DNA of 64,000 nucleotides. Source: Bhargavaea cecembensis DSE10. Its GTDB lineage: Bacteria > Bacillota > Bacilli > Bacillales_A > Planococcaceae. The DNA lies in assembly GCF_000348905.1 (NCBI RefSeq), contig NZ_AOFT01000010.1, positions 61,005-125,004 on the forward strand, read 5' to 3'. Under the pieces are notes generated by a model. That model ran no database searches. It was not told the origin of the DNA and worked only from the letters and a program-made list of their open reading frames with translations. Within the stretch, counting starts at the first letter, position 1, and every line of letters begins with the position of its first letter. Positions 47,011-55,553 of the stretch are shown piece after piece. The position numbers and the translations under genes were made by a program.

Positions 47011-47898
47011 ATGCTGATCGGTTCGCATGTATCCATGAGCGGCAAAAAGATGCTGCTGGGAGCCAGTGAGGAAGCCGCTTCATATGGCGCATCGACGTTT
47101 ATGATCTATACAGGGGCTCCCCAGAACACAAGGCGCAAGCCGGTTGAAGAGCTGAATATCGCGGCCGGACGCCTTCATATGGAGGAAAACGGGCTCTCGG
47201 ACATTGTTGTCCACGCCCCGTATATCATCAATATCGGGAATACGGTCAAACCTGAAACGTTCGAACTCGGCGTGAACTTCCTGCAAAGCGAGATTGAACG
47301 GACGGCGGCAATCGGTGCCGACCAGATTGTCCTGCATCCCGGTGCCCATGTCGGCGAGGGAACGGACAAGGGCATTGCGAAAATTATCGAGGGGCTGAAT
47401 GAGGTCCTCCAGGTGGAAGCTCCGGTCAGAATTGCACTGGAAACAATGGCGGGCAAGGGGTCCGAATGCGGCTGCTCATTTGACGAACTTGCCAGGATCA
47501 TCGACGGCGTGGAACGGAACGACCGTCTGACAGTCTGCTTCGACACCTGCCACGTCCATGATTCGGGATATGACATCGTCGGTAATCTCGATGAGGTGCT
47601 GACAGAGTTCGACAAGGTCATCGGCCTTGACCGGATTTCGGTGATCCACGTCAATGACAGCAAAAATGAACGCGGTGCCAGGAAGGACCGGCACGAGAAT
47701 ATCGGTTTCGGCCATATCGGATTTGAAGCTTTGGCCAGGATCGTCCATCTACCGGAATTCGGCGAACTGCCGAAAATCCTTGAAACCCCATGGGTCGGGC
47801 CGGACAAGGCCAGCCGGAAGGCCCCTTACAAGGACGAAATCGCGATGCTGCGTGAACAGTCGTTCAGCCGCGAACCGATTGAATCACTCATGGTCTAA
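47011..47898 (+). CDS. nfo: Endonuclease IV (Nfo)
   Basis: A 295-residue AP endonuclease with a TIM barrel and three-zinc active site. Ligand-bearing family motifs are visible: [22 protein letters not shown] (near residue 110), [46 protein letters not shown]. It cuts 5' of abasic sites in base-excision repair. It is cotranscribed with cshB and shares a bidirectional terminator with yqfT. Confidence 0.96.
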   Translation: MLIGSHVSMSGKKMLLGASEEAASYGASTFMIYTGAPQNTRRKPVEELNIAAGRLHMEENGLSDIVVHAPYIINIGNTVKPETFELGVNFLQSEIERTAAIGADQIVLHPGAHVGEGTDKGIAKIIEGLNEVLQVEAPVRIALETMAGKGSECGCSFDELARIIDGVERNDRLTVCFDTCHVHDSGYDIVGNLDEVLTEFDKVIGLDRISVIHVNDSKNERGARKDRHENIGFGHIGFEALARIVHLPEFGELPKILETPWVGPDKASRKAPYKDEIAMLREQSFSREPIESLMV

Positions 47899-47951
47899 AA
47901 AAATCAGGCTGCCCGAACGTCCATATGGACGTGACGGCAGCCTGTTTTTTG
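47898..47951. terminator. Bidirectional terminator between nfo and yqfT
   Basis: CAGGCTGCC (47905-47913) pairs with GGCAGCCTG (47936-47944), with inner ACGTCCATATGGACGT, flanked by A- and T-runs. Confidence 0.85.
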
Positions 47952-47961
47952 CTTTTCGGTT

Positions 47962-48198
47962 TCAGAGGTACTGTTCCATGATCCGCCGGGTCCGTTCAGT
48001 CCCGATGATGGCTTCCACCTTGCGGATAAATGAATCCGGCACACCGGTCCAGAGAAAGGAAAAGGATACTTCGTCGAGCAGCGGACGCAGTTTCCGGACC
48101 TCCTCCGAAGACAGCTCAACCCCATACTGGGCGGCAAGTTCCCTGAGCTCCCGGTCGGACATCCTTTTCAGATCCGTGATCATCCCATTCAGATTCAT
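47962..48198 (-). CDS. yqfT: DUF2624-like protein YqfT
   Basis: A 78-residue small helical protein (ITDLKRMSDRELRELAAQYG, SSEEVRKLRPLL, final helix RTRRIMEQYL). It lies between nfo and the zinc-uptake genes in the orientation of B. subtilis yqfT and has the same length and helix-helix-helix pattern, so it is assigned to that family; function is unknown. Start ATG 48198 follows GGAGG (48204-48208). No membrane segment. Confidence 0.75.
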   Translation of the reverse strand: MNLNGMITDLKRMSDRELRELAAQYGVELSSEEVRKLRPLLDEVSFSFLWTGVPDSFIRKVEAIIGTERTRRIMEQYL

Positions 48199-48221
48199 CC
48201 TGGGCCTCCATTCTCAAATCA

Positions 48222-48250
48222 TTTACAATGCGGGCGAACTGTACTATACT
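48222..48250 (+). promoter_or_regulatory. Sigma-A promoter of znuC-znuB-zur
   Basis: TTTACA (48222-48227), 17 bases, TATACT (48245-48250). The Zur box begins nine bases after the -10. Confidence 0.75.
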
Positions 48251-48258
48251 TCATTGAG

Positions 48259-48280
48259 TAAATCGTAGTCATTCCGAATT
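48259..48280 (+). promoter_or_regulatory. Zur box
   Basis: TAAATCGTA-G-TCATTCCGAATT matches the known Bacillus Zur operator (TAAATCGTAATnATTACGATTTA) at most positions, the left half perfectly. It covers the expected transcription start of the operon, so zinc-loaded Zur, encoded by the third gene, should repress it. Confidence 0.82.
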
Positions 48281-48298
48281 GGAAAAGAGGACGGCAAC

Positions 48299-49069
48299 AT
48301 GACAGAACCATTGATAGAGCTCGAGGACGTGTCATACCGGTACGGGGACACGGCCGCACTTGAACATATTTTCCTCACCGTGGAAAAAGGAGAATTCTGG
48401 GCGGTCATCGGGCCGAACGGGTCGGGAAAATCGACCCTGATCAAACTCATCCTAGGCCTGATCAAGCCGCTGTCGGGGCAGATCCGCCTATTCGGCCGCG
48501 ATGCATCTGATTTCCGGGAAAAAGAAAAGATCGGATACGTATCGCAGAAATCCAACGCATTTAATCGCGCATTCCCCGCAACGGTCAGGGAAGTTGTCCG
48601 CAGCGGACTGGTCAAGAAGACCGGTCTGTTCAGGCGCTATCCGGCAGATGCGGACGAAAAAGTGGACAATGCGCTCGCTGCGGTCGGGATGGAAGAGTTT
48701 GCGGACCGCAGCATCGGCGACCTGTCGGGGGGACAGCAGCAGCGGGTGTTCATCGCCCGGGCGCTCATCAGCAACCCGGAACTGCTTGTTCTGGACGAGC
48801 CGACCGTAGGCATTGACCGAAAGCACATGCAGTCGTTTTATAATATGCTGGGCCGCCTGAACCGTGAAAAGGGGATTGCCATTGTACTGGTCACGCACGA
48901 TGTGGACACGGTATCGGAACTGGTGACGCATGTCGCCTGCGTGAACCGGTCGATCCACTTCCACGGCCCGCATGAAGAATACAGCCGGCAGGAAAGCAGG
49001 ATCCGGAGCGAATGGTACGGGCATGCAGTCAGGCGTGTCCATCACGGCAGTCAGGCGGCGGACGCATGA
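48299..49069 (+). CDS. znuC: Zinc ABC transporter, ATP-binding protein
   Basis: A 256-residue ABC ATPase of the metal-uptake class. Walker A GPNGSGKST (about residues 41-49), Q-loop, signature LSGGQQQR (about 143-150), Walker B LLVLDEP and the H-loop THDVD are intact. It drives zinc import with ZnuB; no solute-binding lipoprotein gene is in the cluster, so it must be encoded elsewhere. Start follows AAAAGAGG. Regulation by the Zur box upstream is expected. The stop overlaps the znuB start (ATGA). Confidence 0.93.
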   Translation: MTEPLIELEDVSYRYGDTAALEHIFLTVEKGEFWAVIGPNGSGKSTLIKLILGLIKPLSGQIRLFGRDASDFREKEKIGYVSQKSNAFNRAFPATVREVVRSGLVKKTGLFRRYPADADEKVDNALAAVGMEEFADRSIGDLSGGQQQRVFIARALISNPELLVLDEPTVGIDRKHMQSFYNMLGRLNREKGIAIVLVTHDVDTVSELVTHVACVNRSIHFHGPHEEYSRQESRIRSEWYGHAVRRVHHGSQAADA

Positions 49070-49941
49070 TTTCTGCCATATTCGATTATGAATTTCTTCA
49101 GAACGCCTTTGCCTCCGGCCTGATCATCGGTCTCATCGCACCGGCTCTGGGCCTGTTCATCGTGGTGAGAAGGCTGGCGCTGATTGCGGATGCTTTGAGC
49201 CATGTCGCGCTTGCCGGAATTGCGGGCAGCCTTTTCCTGAGCCAGAATGTCACCGCGCTTGCCGCGCTGAATCCGCTTTATCTCGGAATCGGCTCCTCCG
49301 TTGCCGGATCGCTTCTGATCGACCGGCTGAGGGAATTGTATAAAAGCTATGAGGAACTGGCCATCCCGATCATCATGTCGGGCGGTATCGCACTCGGCGC
49401 CATTTTCATCTCCCTGGCACAGGGGTTCAGCACCGACCTGGTCGGTTATCTGTTCGGGTCGGTTTCTGCTGTGGGCCGGGAGGATCTGTACACGATCATG
49501 GCGGTTGCGGTGATTACGATCCTGTTTATCGTGCTGACTTACAAGGAACTTTTCTCGATGTCTTTCGATCCCGAATATTCCAGGGCGCAGGGCATTTCAT
49601 CAAGGGCGCTGAACATTTGGTTCATGATCGTGACGGCGCTTGTAGTGGCAGGTTCCATGAGAATTGTCGGCATCCTGCTCGTTTCTTCCCTGATGACGAT
49701 CCCGGTTGCGGCCGCGATGCAGATTGCCAAAGGCTTCCGCCAGGCCATGCTGTATGCCGCCATCTTCGGTGAACTTTCGGTGCTCGGGGGACTGGTCGCC
49801 GCCTTTTACATGAATCTTGCTCCCGGCGGTACCATTGTCGTGATCTCAATTTTGATTCTGCTGCTGGTGCTTGCAGGCAAGAAGGCCGTCGCGGCCCGGA
49901 GTGCAGCACGGAACGGGGAGGTGGGAACCGGTGAACTTTGA
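49066..49941 (+). CDS. znuB: Zinc ABC transporter, permease
   Basis: A 291-residue ABC-3 family permease with about eight hydrophobic segments. RRLALIADALSHVALAGIAG (about residues 33-52) and the later SMRIVGILLVSSLMTIPVAAA are hallmarks of manganese/zinc permeases. The ATG at 49066 overlaps the znuC stop; the longer frame from 49012 lies within znuC and is not used. It overlaps zur by 11 bases. Confidence 0.94.
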   Translation: MISAIFDYEFLQNAFASGLIIGLIAPALGLFIVVRRLALIADALSHVALAGIAGSLFLSQNVTALAALNPLYLGIGSSVAGSLLIDRLRELYKSYEELAIPIIMSGGIALGAIFISLAQGFSTDLVGYLFGSVSAVGREDLYTIMAVAVITILFIVLTYKELFSMSFDPEYSRAQGISSRALNIWFMIVTALVVAGSMRIVGILLVSSLMTIPVAAAMQIAKGFRQAMLYAAIFGELSVLGGLVAAFYMNLAPGGTIVVISILILLLVLAGKKAVAARSAARNGEVGTGEL

Positions 49942-50350
49942 TATTGCGATGGAAAGGCTGAAGTCCGAAGGGTTCAAGCGGACGCCGAGCAGAGAGGCGA
50001 TCCTCAGGCTCCTTGAAAGGGAGGACCGGTATCTGTCTGCCGGCGATGTCAGGAAGGCATTGGCCGATGAACATCCGAAAATGAGCCAGGATACGGTCTA
50101 CCGCAATCTGTCGTCTTTTTCGGAAATGAAGATTCTCGAAGAAACCGAACTGGGCGGGGAACGGAAATTCCGCATGCACTGTGACCGGCATGGACATCAC
50201 CATCATTTTATCTGCATGGAATGCGGGAGAACCGAGGAGCTGGATGTCTGTCCGATGGAGCAGGTGTCACGGGCGCTTCCGTCATTTGTCATTGATGACC
50301 ACAAATTCGAAGTCTACGGCCAGTGTCCGGACTGCCGAACGGCAGGCTGA
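49931..50350 (+). CDS. zur: Zinc uptake regulator Zur (Fur family)
   Basis: A 139-residue Fur-family repressor. The winged helix includes KRTPSREAILRLL and SQDTVYRNLSSF (about residues 16-65); the metal-binding half has HCDRHGHHHHFICMECG and the second CxxC pair CPDC (about 134-137), the structural zinc site. It senses zinc and represses the operon that encodes it. The start is GTG at 49931 after GGGGAGGTGGG. The location behind znuC-znuB and below a Zur box distinguishes it from Fur and PerR. Confidence 0.93.
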   Translation: MNFDIAMERLKSEGFKRTPSREAILRLLEREDRYLSAGDVRKALADEHPKMSQDTVYRNLSSFSEMKILEETELGGERKFRMHCDRHGHHHHFICMECGRTEELDVCPMEQVSRALPSFVIDDHKFEVYGQCPDCRTAG

Positions 50351-50361
50351 TTCCTTAAAAT

Positions 50362-50400
50362 GAAAAAAGCGTGAGGATGAGAAATCCTCACGCTTTTTCT
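50362..50400. terminator. Bidirectional terminator between zur and yqfW
   Basis: AAAAAGCGTGAGGAT and ATCCTCACGCTTTTT form a 15-pair stem. The stop codon of yqfW (50388-50390) lies within the stem. Confidence 0.9.
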
Positions 50401-50969
50401 GTCCCGAATTCTTTCCGGATCCAGTTGTCGGCCTCACGCCAGTCCCGTACCCGGACGACTCCGGGCGGTGCAGGGAGGCGGTTGTACGGGGCATCGAACA
50501 GCAAAACGGGAATGCCGACTTCTTCATGGATATCGACGGCATTGTCATGCTTGTCTTCAAAAAAGATTTCGATCTCATGCTTTTTGGCCGCTTCGATTTT
50601 CCGGTGGCTTCCGGTCAGTTCGATATGGCGGTAGGGAATGCCATGCTCCTTGAACCAGCTGAATGTGACATCCCTGACCTCAAGGCCGCGGGCCGAAATA
50701 TAGTAAAGCTCGTGCAGGCGATTCCATTTGTTGAGAATCTCCTTGGCATAGTCATGGGCAGGGGAGGTCCGGTAGATTTCCGGTTCCGCTTCCTTGAACC
50801 AGGCGGCGAACTCGTTCGGATCCAGCATCGGGAACGAAGCGGTCAGGCTATAGTCGGTGATGTCGTCCAGCTTGAACTCGCTGCCGAACCGCCTGTTGAT
50901 GTGCGGCAGGAGGGAAGCAGGACTGGTCACCGTTCCGTCAATGTCGATCCCGAGGCGGAGCGGTGTCAC
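50388..50969 (-). CDS. yqfW: HAD-superfamily nucleotidase YqfW
   Basis: A 193-residue HAD phosphatase of the 5'-(3')-deoxyribonucleotidase type. The nucleophile motif GIDIDGTVT (about residues 7-15), motif II around ISARG, the lysine of motif III in [11 protein letters not shown], and motif [10 protein letters not shown] are present. It probably dephosphorylates nucleotides or similar small phosphates; the substrate is unproven. The start is GTG at 50969, overlapping the ispG stop (GTGA), so the two are coupled. Confidence 0.88.
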   Translation of the reverse strand: MTPLRLGIDIDGTVTSPASLLPHINRRFGSEFKLDDITDYSLTASFPMLDPNEFAAWFKEAEPEIYRTSPAHDYAKEILNKWNRLHELYYISARGLEVRDVTFSWFKEHGIPYRHIELTGSHRKIEAAKKHEIEIFFEDKHDNAVDIHEEVGIPVLLFDAPYNRLPAPPGVVRVRDWREADNWIRKEFGTEKA

Positions 50970-52093
50970 TCTGCGCTTTCTCCCTGGAGCGCCAGTTCTT
51001 CTTCGCGGCGCTTGTTCTCGAAGTATTCTTCGGCCAGTTTGTCGATTTCTTTCTTGAGTTCGTCGACCATCGTTTCCTCCGGCACCTTCCGGACGGTTTC
51101 ACCTTTCATGAAGAGGAGCCCCTCGCCGCGCGCTCCGGCGATGCCGATGTCCGCCTCGCGGGCCTCACCCGGTCCGTTGACCGCGCAGCCGAGAACGGCA
51201 ACCTTGATCGGCGCCTTGATGTGGGAAATGTATTCTTCAACTTCGTTCGCGATTGAGATCAGGTCGATTTCAATGCGGCCGCAAGTCGGGCAGGAAATGA
51301 GTGTCGCGGCGTTGGATGAAAGTCCGAAGACCTTCAGCAGTTCACGCGCCACCTTGATTTCTTCGACAGGATCCGCGCTGAGAGAGACACGGAGCGTGTT
51401 CCCGATGCCCATGCTGAGCAGGGTGCCGAGACCGGCAGCGCTCTTGATCGAGCCGGCAAATTGCGTGCCGGACTCGGTGATGCCGAGATGGAGCGGATAG
51501 TCGAACGCTTCGGAGGCTTTGCGGTAGGCTTCAATAGCCAGCTGAACATCCGATGCCTTCAGTGACACGATGATGTCATGGAAGTCGAGGTCCTCCAGGA
51601 TCTTGATGTGGTGCAGGGCACTTTCAACCATTCCTTCTGCTGTCGGGTAGCCGTACTTCTGAAGGATGTGGCGCTCGAGTGAACCGGCGTTGACGCCGAT
51701 ACGGATCGGGATGCTTTTCTCCTTCGCAGCTTTGACGACTTCCTCGACACGCTCGCGCTTGCCGATGTTGCCGGGGTTAATGCGGATTTTGTCCGCTCCC
51801 TGTTCGATGGCGATCAGCGCAAGACGGTAGTCGAAATGGATGTCGACAACAAGCGGGATGTCGATCTGCTTTTTGATTTCCCCGATGGCGTAAGCTGCCC
51901 GCTCGTCAGGACATGCCACACGGACAACCTGGCAGCCCGCTTCCGTCAGTTTCTTGATCTGGGCGACAGTCGCCTCCACATCATGCGTCTTTGTCGTGGT
52001 CATACTCTGTATGAAGAGTTCATTGCTGCCGCCGATCGTCAGATTTCCGACTCGGACCGGACGGGTCTTTGAACGGTGTGTAATTTCACCCAT
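50966..52093 (-). CDS. ispG: 4-hydroxy-3-methylbut-2-en-1-yl diphosphate synthase IspG
   Basis: A 375-residue [4Fe-4S] enzyme. The TIM-barrel start RVGNLTIGG and [10 protein letters not shown], the substrate segment RINPGNIG, and cluster cysteines CPTCGR (about residues 269-272) and [11 protein letters not shown] (about 304) are present. It reduces methylerythritol cyclodiphosphate to HMBPP for IspH. GAGAG-type site before ATG 52093. Both late MEP enzymes being here suggests isoprenoid synthesis by the MEP route. Confidence 0.97.
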   Translation of the reverse strand: MGEITHRSKTRPVRVGNLTIGGSNELFIQSMTTTKTHDVEATVAQIKKLTEAGCQVVRVACPDERAAYAIGEIKKQIDIPLVVDIHFDYRLALIAIEQGADKIRINPGNIGKRERVEEVVKAAKEKSIPIRIGVNAGSLERHILQKYGYPTAEGMVESALHHIKILEDLDFHDIIVSLKASDVQLAIEAYRKASEAFDYPLHLGITESGTQFAGSIKSAAGLGTLLSMGIGNTLRVSLSADPVEEIKVARELLKVFGLSSNAATLISCPTCGRIEIDLISIANEVEEYISHIKAPIKVAVLGCAVNGPGEAREADIGIAGARGEGLLFMKGETVRKVPEETMVDELKKEIDKLAEEYFENKRREEELALQGESAE

Positions 52094-52135
52094 GGTTTAT
52101 TCTCTCCTTTTCAGGCCGGTGCCTTCACTTGGATT

Positions 52136-52164
52136 ATTCTATCAATGCATACCGGCTTAGACAA
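52136..52164 (-). promoter_or_regulatory. Sigma-A promoter of ispG-yqfW
   Basis: On the minus strand TTGTCT (52159-52164), 17 bases, TAGAAT (52136-52141). Confidence 0.65.
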
Positions 52165-52198
52165 GTAATCCGGATGCAAACGGACGGGATTTGCGGGA

Positions 52199-52531
52199 TC
52201 AGCCGCATGAATTTCCGGCGGCGGGCGACAAGGGCAAAAAGACCGTCTCGCCTGCAGCCGGCTGCTGGTTTTTCAGGTGGGGATTCAGTTTATAAAATTC
52301 ACTCAGTCGGGTGAGAAGGTCCATGCTATCCGGATAAAGCGCAAATAATGAACGGACTGTATCGCCTTCGACGACAGTCACGGGGATCACATCAGGTTCT
52401 GCAGTTTCCGTGCAGCCGCTGCCGGTTTCTTCCGAATAGAAGGCGGCTTTCGGAATCGTCCCTTCCTGCAGATCGGTTCTGATGAAATAGGAGATGATCA
52501 GGATCACGATGGCGGCAAGGAAAATCCGCAT
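52199..52531 (-). CDS. yqfZ: LysM-like membrane-anchored protein YqfZ
   Basis: A 110-residue protein. An N-terminal hydrophobic segment (about residues 2-17) is followed by RTDLQEGTIP and a LysM-like motif (VTVVEGDTVRSLFALYP...FYKLNPHLKNQQPAAGETVFLP, about 50-100; given here in two parts). LysM domains bind peptidoglycan. Length, anchor and EGTIP/GDTV segments match B. subtilis YqfZ, which is also next to ispG. It is downstream of the DUF1189 gene by 23 bases on the same strand. Confidence 0.8.
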   Translation of the reverse strand: MRIFLAAIVILIISYFIRTDLQEGTIPKAAFYSEETGSGCTETAEPDVIPVTVVEGDTVRSLFALYPDSMDLLTRLSEFYKLNPHLKNQQPAAGETVFLPLSPAAGNSCG

Positions 52532-52554
52532 GGGAAAACCCCCTTTTCCACATT

Positions 52555-53103
52555 CTATGAACGGGCCGGGGGTTTATGCGCTCCAGGTCTCTTAATCGGT
52601 GCGTTTTTGGGATAATAGCCGGCTGCCAGCCAGATATAAACGAATGCCGCGGCCCAGGACAGGGCTGTTGCGAACGGAATGTTGCCGCCAAAAAGGTCAT
52701 CGGCCAGCAGCAGCAGCGTCGGCACGGTAAGGGCGACGGCCGATGTCCGCCAGAGATGCCGGTACTCGCCGCGCCGTCCCCGAATCTTGATGATGGCCAT
52801 GCCCGCCAGCGCCGCGATGCTCGCCTTAATGTAGAAATAAAAAGTGGAAATCAGAAATTGCAGAACAAAGGCAGCCGGATACAGGAGAGGCCCGATGCCC
52901 TTCAGATCTTCTGCCGGAATTTCTGTCTCCGCCAGGATATCCCGGGAAGATAACGAGAAATTGATGAACGACAGGACGGCCGTGAGAAACACGAAGACGA
53001 AGATGTACTTCACGACCTTGCCGAAAGGCAGCAGCCTGTAGGCGGCCAGTTTCTTTGGCTCATGAAAAGCCGAAAGGAAGAGTTGCCGGAACTTCAGATT
53101 CAG
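52555..53103 (-). CDS. DUF1189-type membrane protein, probable CTG start
   Basis: The nearest standard start in frame is GTG at 53013, but that has no ribosome site and begins in the middle of a conserved segment. The frame stays open upstream, and CTG at 53101-53103 lies eight bases after AGGGAGG. From there the protein (182 residues) starts LNLKFRQLFLSAFHEPKKLA and YRLLPFGKVVKY, typical of the DUF1189 N-terminus. Four hydrophobic segments follow (about 30-48, 75-98, 116-133, 141-158). It is shorter than B. subtilis YqgB. Function unknown. Confidence 0.7.
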   Translation of the reverse strand: MNLKFRQLFLSAFHEPKKLAAYRLLPFGKVVKYIFVFVFLTAVLSFINFSLSSRDILAETEIPAEDLKGIGPLLYPAAFVLQFLISTFYFYIKASIAALAGMAIIKIRGRRGEYRHLWRTSAVALTVPTLLLLADDLFGGNIPFATALSWAAAFVYIWLAAGYYPKNAPIKRPGAHKPPARS

Positions 53104-53196
53104 ATCGATCGCCTCCCTAACCTGTTTAGTTTATCATGCATTAGGGTACTTCTGAGGGAAGAAAACGACAGTTCTATGACGCAGGAGTTCCCCGAT

Positions 53197-53213
53197 TGTT
53201 AACGTATTGTAAA
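53197..53213 (-). promoter_or_regulatory. Possible PhoP-like box upstream of the Na/Pi symporter
   Basis: On the minus strand TTTACA, five bases, TTAACA: two hexamers at 11-base spacing like the TTAACA-type repeats bound by PhoP. It lies 17 bases before a candidate promoter TTTACA-18-CATAAT (53230-53259). Only two repeats are visible. Confidence 0.35.
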
Positions 53214-53229
53214 TTCTTTTAAGCACCTC

Positions 53230-53259
53230 TTTACAATCAGCGGGTCGACTCCACATAAT
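53230..53259 (+). promoter_or_regulatory. Candidate promoter of the Na/Pi symporter gene
   Basis: TTTACA (53230-53235), 18 bases, CATAAT (53254-53259). Confidence 0.5.
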
Positions 53260-53282
53260 GGACAGGCATCAATTTTTGTCGA

Positions 53283-54932
53283 ATGGGGTTGAATGAACTC
53301 GTGGAAATCAACTGGACAGAAATGATATTCCAGTTTATCGGCGGATTGGGGATTTTCCTGTTTGCCATCAACTTTATGGGGAATGCCCTCCAGAAAGCGG
53401 CGGGTGACCGGCTAAGGGACATCCTGGACCGGTTCACCACCAACCCGTTCATGGGCGTTCTCGTCGGGATTGTCGTTACGGTCCTGATCCAGTCCAGCTC
53501 CGGTACAACAGTCATCGTTGTCGGACTCGTCAGTGCGGGCTTCATGAAACTGCGCCAGGCAATCGGCGTCATCATGGGAGCCAATATCGGGACTACTGTC
53601 ACGGCCTTCATTATAGGGATTGATGTCGGGGCCTATGCACTTCCAATCATGGGCCTGGGCGCATTCCTGCTGTTCTTCTTTAAAAAGGACAAGATCAAGA
53701 ACCTCGGGGAAGTCGTATTCGGCTTCGGCGGCCTTTTCCTCGGCCTTGAACTTATGAGCGGCGGCATGAAGCCGCTTCGTGAGCTACCGGCATTTATCGA
53801 CCTTACCCTCTCCATGAGCGAAAACTCTCTGCTGGGTGTCGTCGTCGGTACAGTATTCACACTGATCGTTCAGAGTTCGAGTGCGACTGTCGGGATTCTG
53901 CAGGGCCTGTATGCCGAGCAGCTTGTCGACCTGAGAGCAGCATTGCCGATCCTGTTCGGTGATAATATCGGTACGACCATCACGGCGGTCCTGGCATCTC
54001 TGGGTGCATCCGTTGCGGCGCGCCGTGCGGCAGCGACACACGTCCTGTTCAACGTGGTCGGAACGATCGTGTTCCTGATTTTACTTGCTCCATTTACTGC
54101 CTATGTCAGCTGGCTGTCGTCCACTCTCGGACTCGAGCCGAAAATGCAGATTGCCTTTGCCCACGGTTCCTTTAACGTGGCCAATACGATCATCCAGTTC
54201 CCGCTGATCGGTGCATGGGCCTACGTGGTGACAAAGCTGATTCCGGGCGAGGATGTTTCGATCGAGTTCAAGCCGAAACATCTGGATCCGTCCTTTATCA
54301 CTCAGTCGCCGTCCATCGCAATCGGACAGGCGAAGGAAGAGATCCTCCGCATGGGTGAATACGCTGTCCGCGGACTGAATGAAACGTACACGTATCTGAA
54401 GACAAGCGAGAAAAAGCATTCCGAAACGGCGTACCAGCTGGAGGATGCAATCAACAACCTTGACCGTGGCATCACTGATTATCTCGTGAAAGTCTCCGCA
54501 GAGCCGATCAGCGCCATTGAATCCGAGCGTCACGTGATTCTGATGGAGACGGTCCGTGATATCGAACGGATCGGCGACCACTTTGAGAACATCATCGAGC
54601 TGATTGACTACCGCGAGGCAAACCGTGTGGTGCTTACAGAAGGCGCGATGGAAGACCTGGATGAGATGTTTACCCTGACTATTGAGACGGTCGGACGCTC
54701 ACTTGAAGCGCTGAATCATCATGATTCCGAAATTGCGCGCGAAGTCGCGGAAAAGGAAGACCTCATCGACAAGATGGAGCGGAAGTTCCGCAAAAAACAT
54801 ATCCAGCGCCTGAATGACGGCCAATGTTCGGCCCAGGCGGGTATCGTGTTCGTTGATATCGTGAGCAACCTGGAACGGATCGGCGACCACGCCGTCAATA
54901 TTGCGGAATCCATTCTGGGACGCAACGTATAA
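53283..54932 (+). CDS. Na/Pi cotransporter family protein with PhoU-like domain
   Basis: A 549-residue protein. The membrane half holds two inverted Na/Pi-symporter repeats with the QSSS signatures (TVLIQSSSGTTV about residues 60-71 and TLIVQSSSATVG about 197-208) and about nine hydrophobic segments. The cytoplasmic C-terminal part (about 350-549) is a helical PhoU-like domain with ERIGDHFENI and ERIGDHAVNI. It probably takes up phosphate with sodium. The start is uncertain: ATG 53283 has no ribosome site. In B. subtilis the homologue (YqeW) is next to rpsU, so the gene has moved. Confidence 0.9.
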   Translation: MGLNELVEINWTEMIFQFIGGLGIFLFAINFMGNALQKAAGDRLRDILDRFTTNPFMGVLVGIVVTVLIQSSSGTTVIVVGLVSAGFMKLRQAIGVIMGANIGTTVTAFIIGIDVGAYALPIMGLGAFLLFFFKKDKIKNLGEVVFGFGGLFLGLELMSGGMKPLRELPAFIDLTLSMSENSLLGVVVGTVFTLIVQSSSATVGILQGLYAEQLVDLRAALPILFGDNIGTTITAVLASLGASVAARRAAATHVLFNVVGTIVFLILLAPFTAYVSWLSSTLGLEPKMQIAFAHGSFNVANTIIQFPLIGAWAYVVTKLIPGEDVSIEFKPKHLDPSFITQSPSIAIGQAKEEILRMGEYAVRGLNETYTYLKTSEKKHSETAYQLEDAINNLDRGITDYLVKVSAEPISAIESERHVILMETVRDIERIGDHFENIIELIDYREANRVVLTEGAMEDLDEMFTLTIETVGRSLEALNHHDSEIAREVAEKEDLIDKMERKFRKKHIQRLNDGQCSAQAGIVFVDIVSNLERIGDHAVNIAESILGRNV

Positions 54933-54959
54933 TGGGTAAGAGAGAAGGGGGAGAACCGA

Positions 54960-55442
54960 ATGGCCATCATTGCCTGGACGCTGATTATCCTGAGTTTCAT
55001 CATCGCGTTCGTCGGACTGGTCTATCCGGTAATCCCCGCTTCTCTTTTTGTTTTCCTGGGATTCGTCCTGTACGGCCTGTTTTACTCGTTCGCCGAACTG
55101 CCCTGGTGGTTCTGGCTCGCTGAACTCCTGTTTGTCATCCTGCTGTTTGGTGCCGATTTCCTGGCCAATGCGGTGGGCGTGAAGAAATATGGCGGCACCA
55201 AAGCCGGAATGTGGGGAAGCACGATTGGAATCCTTGTCGGGCCGTTTGTCATCCCGGTATTCGGCATACTCGCGGGACCATTTATCGGTGCGGTCCTGGG
55301 GGAACTGCTGGTCAACCGGAAAGGGCTCAGGCAGGCCCTGAGAAGCGGGCTCGGTTCGCTGATCGGCTTCCTCACGTCAGTAGGCGTGAAGGGCGCCATC
55401 CAGATTATCATGATTTTGCTGTTTGTCATCGTAGTGTCCTGA
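54960..55442 (+). CDS. yqgC: DUF456 membrane protein YqgC
   Basis: A 160-residue DUF456 family membrane protein. Hydrophobic segments occupy most of the chain (about residues 4-50, 53-75, 85-120 and 138-159), with the conserved glycine-rich GGTKAGMWGSTIG and GPFIGAVLGELL. It lies just before sodA as in B. subtilis. Function unknown. AGAAGGGGGAG precedes ATG 54960, and a terminator separates it from sodA. Confidence 0.88.
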   Translation: MAIIAWTLIILSFIIAFVGLVYPVIPASLFVFLGFVLYGLFYSFAELPWWFWLAELLFVILLFGADFLANAVGVKKYGGTKAGMWGSTIGILVGPFVIPVFGILAGPFIGAVLGELLVNRKGLRQALRSGLGSLIGFLTSVGVKGAIQIIMILLFVIVVS

Positions 55443-55454
55443 CAAACACTTACC

Positions 55455-55484
55455 GGCACCGCCTCATCTGGCGGTGCTTTTTGT
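55455..55484 (+). terminator. Terminator after yqgC
   Basis: GCACCGCC (55456-55463) and GGCGGTGC (55470-55477), followed by TTTTTG. Confidence 0.88.
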
Positions 55485-55553
55485 TTGAAGCTGTGCAACA
55501 AGTTTGATAATGTGAAGAATGTAGTCAACCATTTGAACCGGGAGGAATGTGAA

